A stretch of DNA of 64,000 nt from an uncultured Clostridia bacterium (GTDB lineage Bacteria; Bacillota; Clostridia; Christensenellales; UBA1242): contig CANCYS010000002.1 of the NCBI GenBank assembly GCA_947382485.1, forward strand, positions 1 through 64,000, given 5' to 3'. The position numbers were made by a program, and so were the translations under genes. The notes under the pieces are model-generated. The model saw nothing but the letters and a program-made list of their open reading frames with translations, had not been told where the DNA came from and did not search any database. How positions within the stretch are numbered: position 1 is the stretch's first letter; every line of letters starts with the position of its first letter. Positions 63,864-64,000 of the stretch are shown here, in pieces.

Positions 63864-63938
63864 TGGCTGGGGTGGAAGGTTTCGAACCCTCGAATGTGGG
63901 AGTCAGAGTCCCATGCCTTACCACTTGGCGACACCCCA
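63864..63938 (-). tRNA. tRNA-Gln (anticodon CTG)
   Basis: 75 bases on the minus strand with encoded CCA. Acceptor TGGGGTG with CACCCCA, discriminator G. The start TGGGGTGTCGCCAAGTGG is characteristic of tRNA-Gln. The anticodon stem-loop TGGGACTCTGACTCCCA places CTG at positions 34-36. The T loop is GGTTCGAAACC. Confidence 0.92.
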
Positions 63939-63987
63939 ATATCAATTAAGTTCAAATCCACATTCAAGAAACATTGATTAGTTAAAA

Positions 63988-64000
63988 TGGCTGGGGTGGC
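63988..64000 (-). tRNA. 3' end of a further tRNA, cut by the window edge
   Basis: The last 13 bases repeat the 3' end of the tRNA-Gln (acceptor strand CACCCCA, G, CCA) and then diverge by one base. A second tRNA with the same acceptor stem, probably tRNA-Gln with TTG, starts beyond the window. Confidence 0.7.

Noticed and set aside
63720-63938. tRNA genes as attachment sites for a mobile element
   Set aside because: No integrase or repeated tRNA 3' end on the gene side; the repeated acceptor sequence at 63988 belongs to the next tRNA.
1-64000. CRISPR array, insertion sequence, phage or known riboswitch
   Set aside because: No regularly spaced short repeats, transposase, phage structural gene or recognisable riboswitch core was seen on either strand; I cannot exclude divergent riboswitches without a covariance search.

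Overview
The window is one end of an assembled contig from an AT-rich (roughly 30% G+C by eye), endospore-forming Bacillota, most likely an uncultivated gut-type Clostridia lineage. Evidence: sigE, sigG, spoIIGA, spoIVA, spoIIP and a YlmC-type gene; a Gram-positive division and cell-wall (dcw) cluster; strong AGGAGG-type ribosome sites; TTGACA/TATAAT promoters. MurE carries DNPR, which suggests meso-diaminopimelate peptidoglycan. The assignment below class level is inference. Bases 15-47 are an Illumina TruSeq adapter left at the contig end, so the first gene is cut by the assembly.

Layout. (1) 50-22700: four huge same-strand genes forming a type IV secretion-like locus: a 5'-truncated lysine-rich coiled-coil protein, a VirB3/PrgI-VirB4 fusion ATPase, a 3607-residue VirB6-like membrane protein and a 1314-residue VirB6-like paralogue. 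The two VirB6-like proteins share the same N-terminal membrane segment pattern, loop motifs and C-terminal membrane bundle. The larger carries an insertion of about 2,900 residues in its predicted outside loop, with ten Trp-centred repeats. No relaxase, coupling protein, integrase or transposase is visible. This is the most novel part of the window. (2) 22740-29875: housekeeping genes lspA, an rluD-type gene, two small membrane proteins, tig-clpP-clpX, ysxC and a phosphoesterase. (3) 29876-44040: dcw cluster with an MraZ-type operator: mraZ, rsmH, ftsL-like, PASTA PBP, murE, mraY, murD, ftsW, murA, divIB, then ftsA-ftsZ from their own promoter. murF, murG, murC and murB are not here. (4) 44096-49400: phosphohexomutase, spoIIGA-sigE, an inverted sigG, ylmC-type gene, nrdR. 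(5) 49427-58665: feoA-feoB-rluA type, a membrane gene with spoIIP, der-plsY-SHOCT gene, and spoIVA with a sigma-E-like promoter. (6) 58667-64000: GH18-type protein, histidine phosphatase, a degenerate amidohydrolase, lipoprotein, deoxyribosyltransferase-like and HD proteins, and a minus-strand tRNA array (Lys, Gln, and the start of a third).

Regulation visible in the DNA is rich. Besides conventional terminators, several terminator-like or Shine-Dalgarno-sequestering hairpins sit exactly at gene starts (PBP, murD, the gene at 52483, the mutase, clpX). A few genes have a TATAAT box only 6-9 bases before the ATG and no ribosome site, as expected for leaderless mRNAs.
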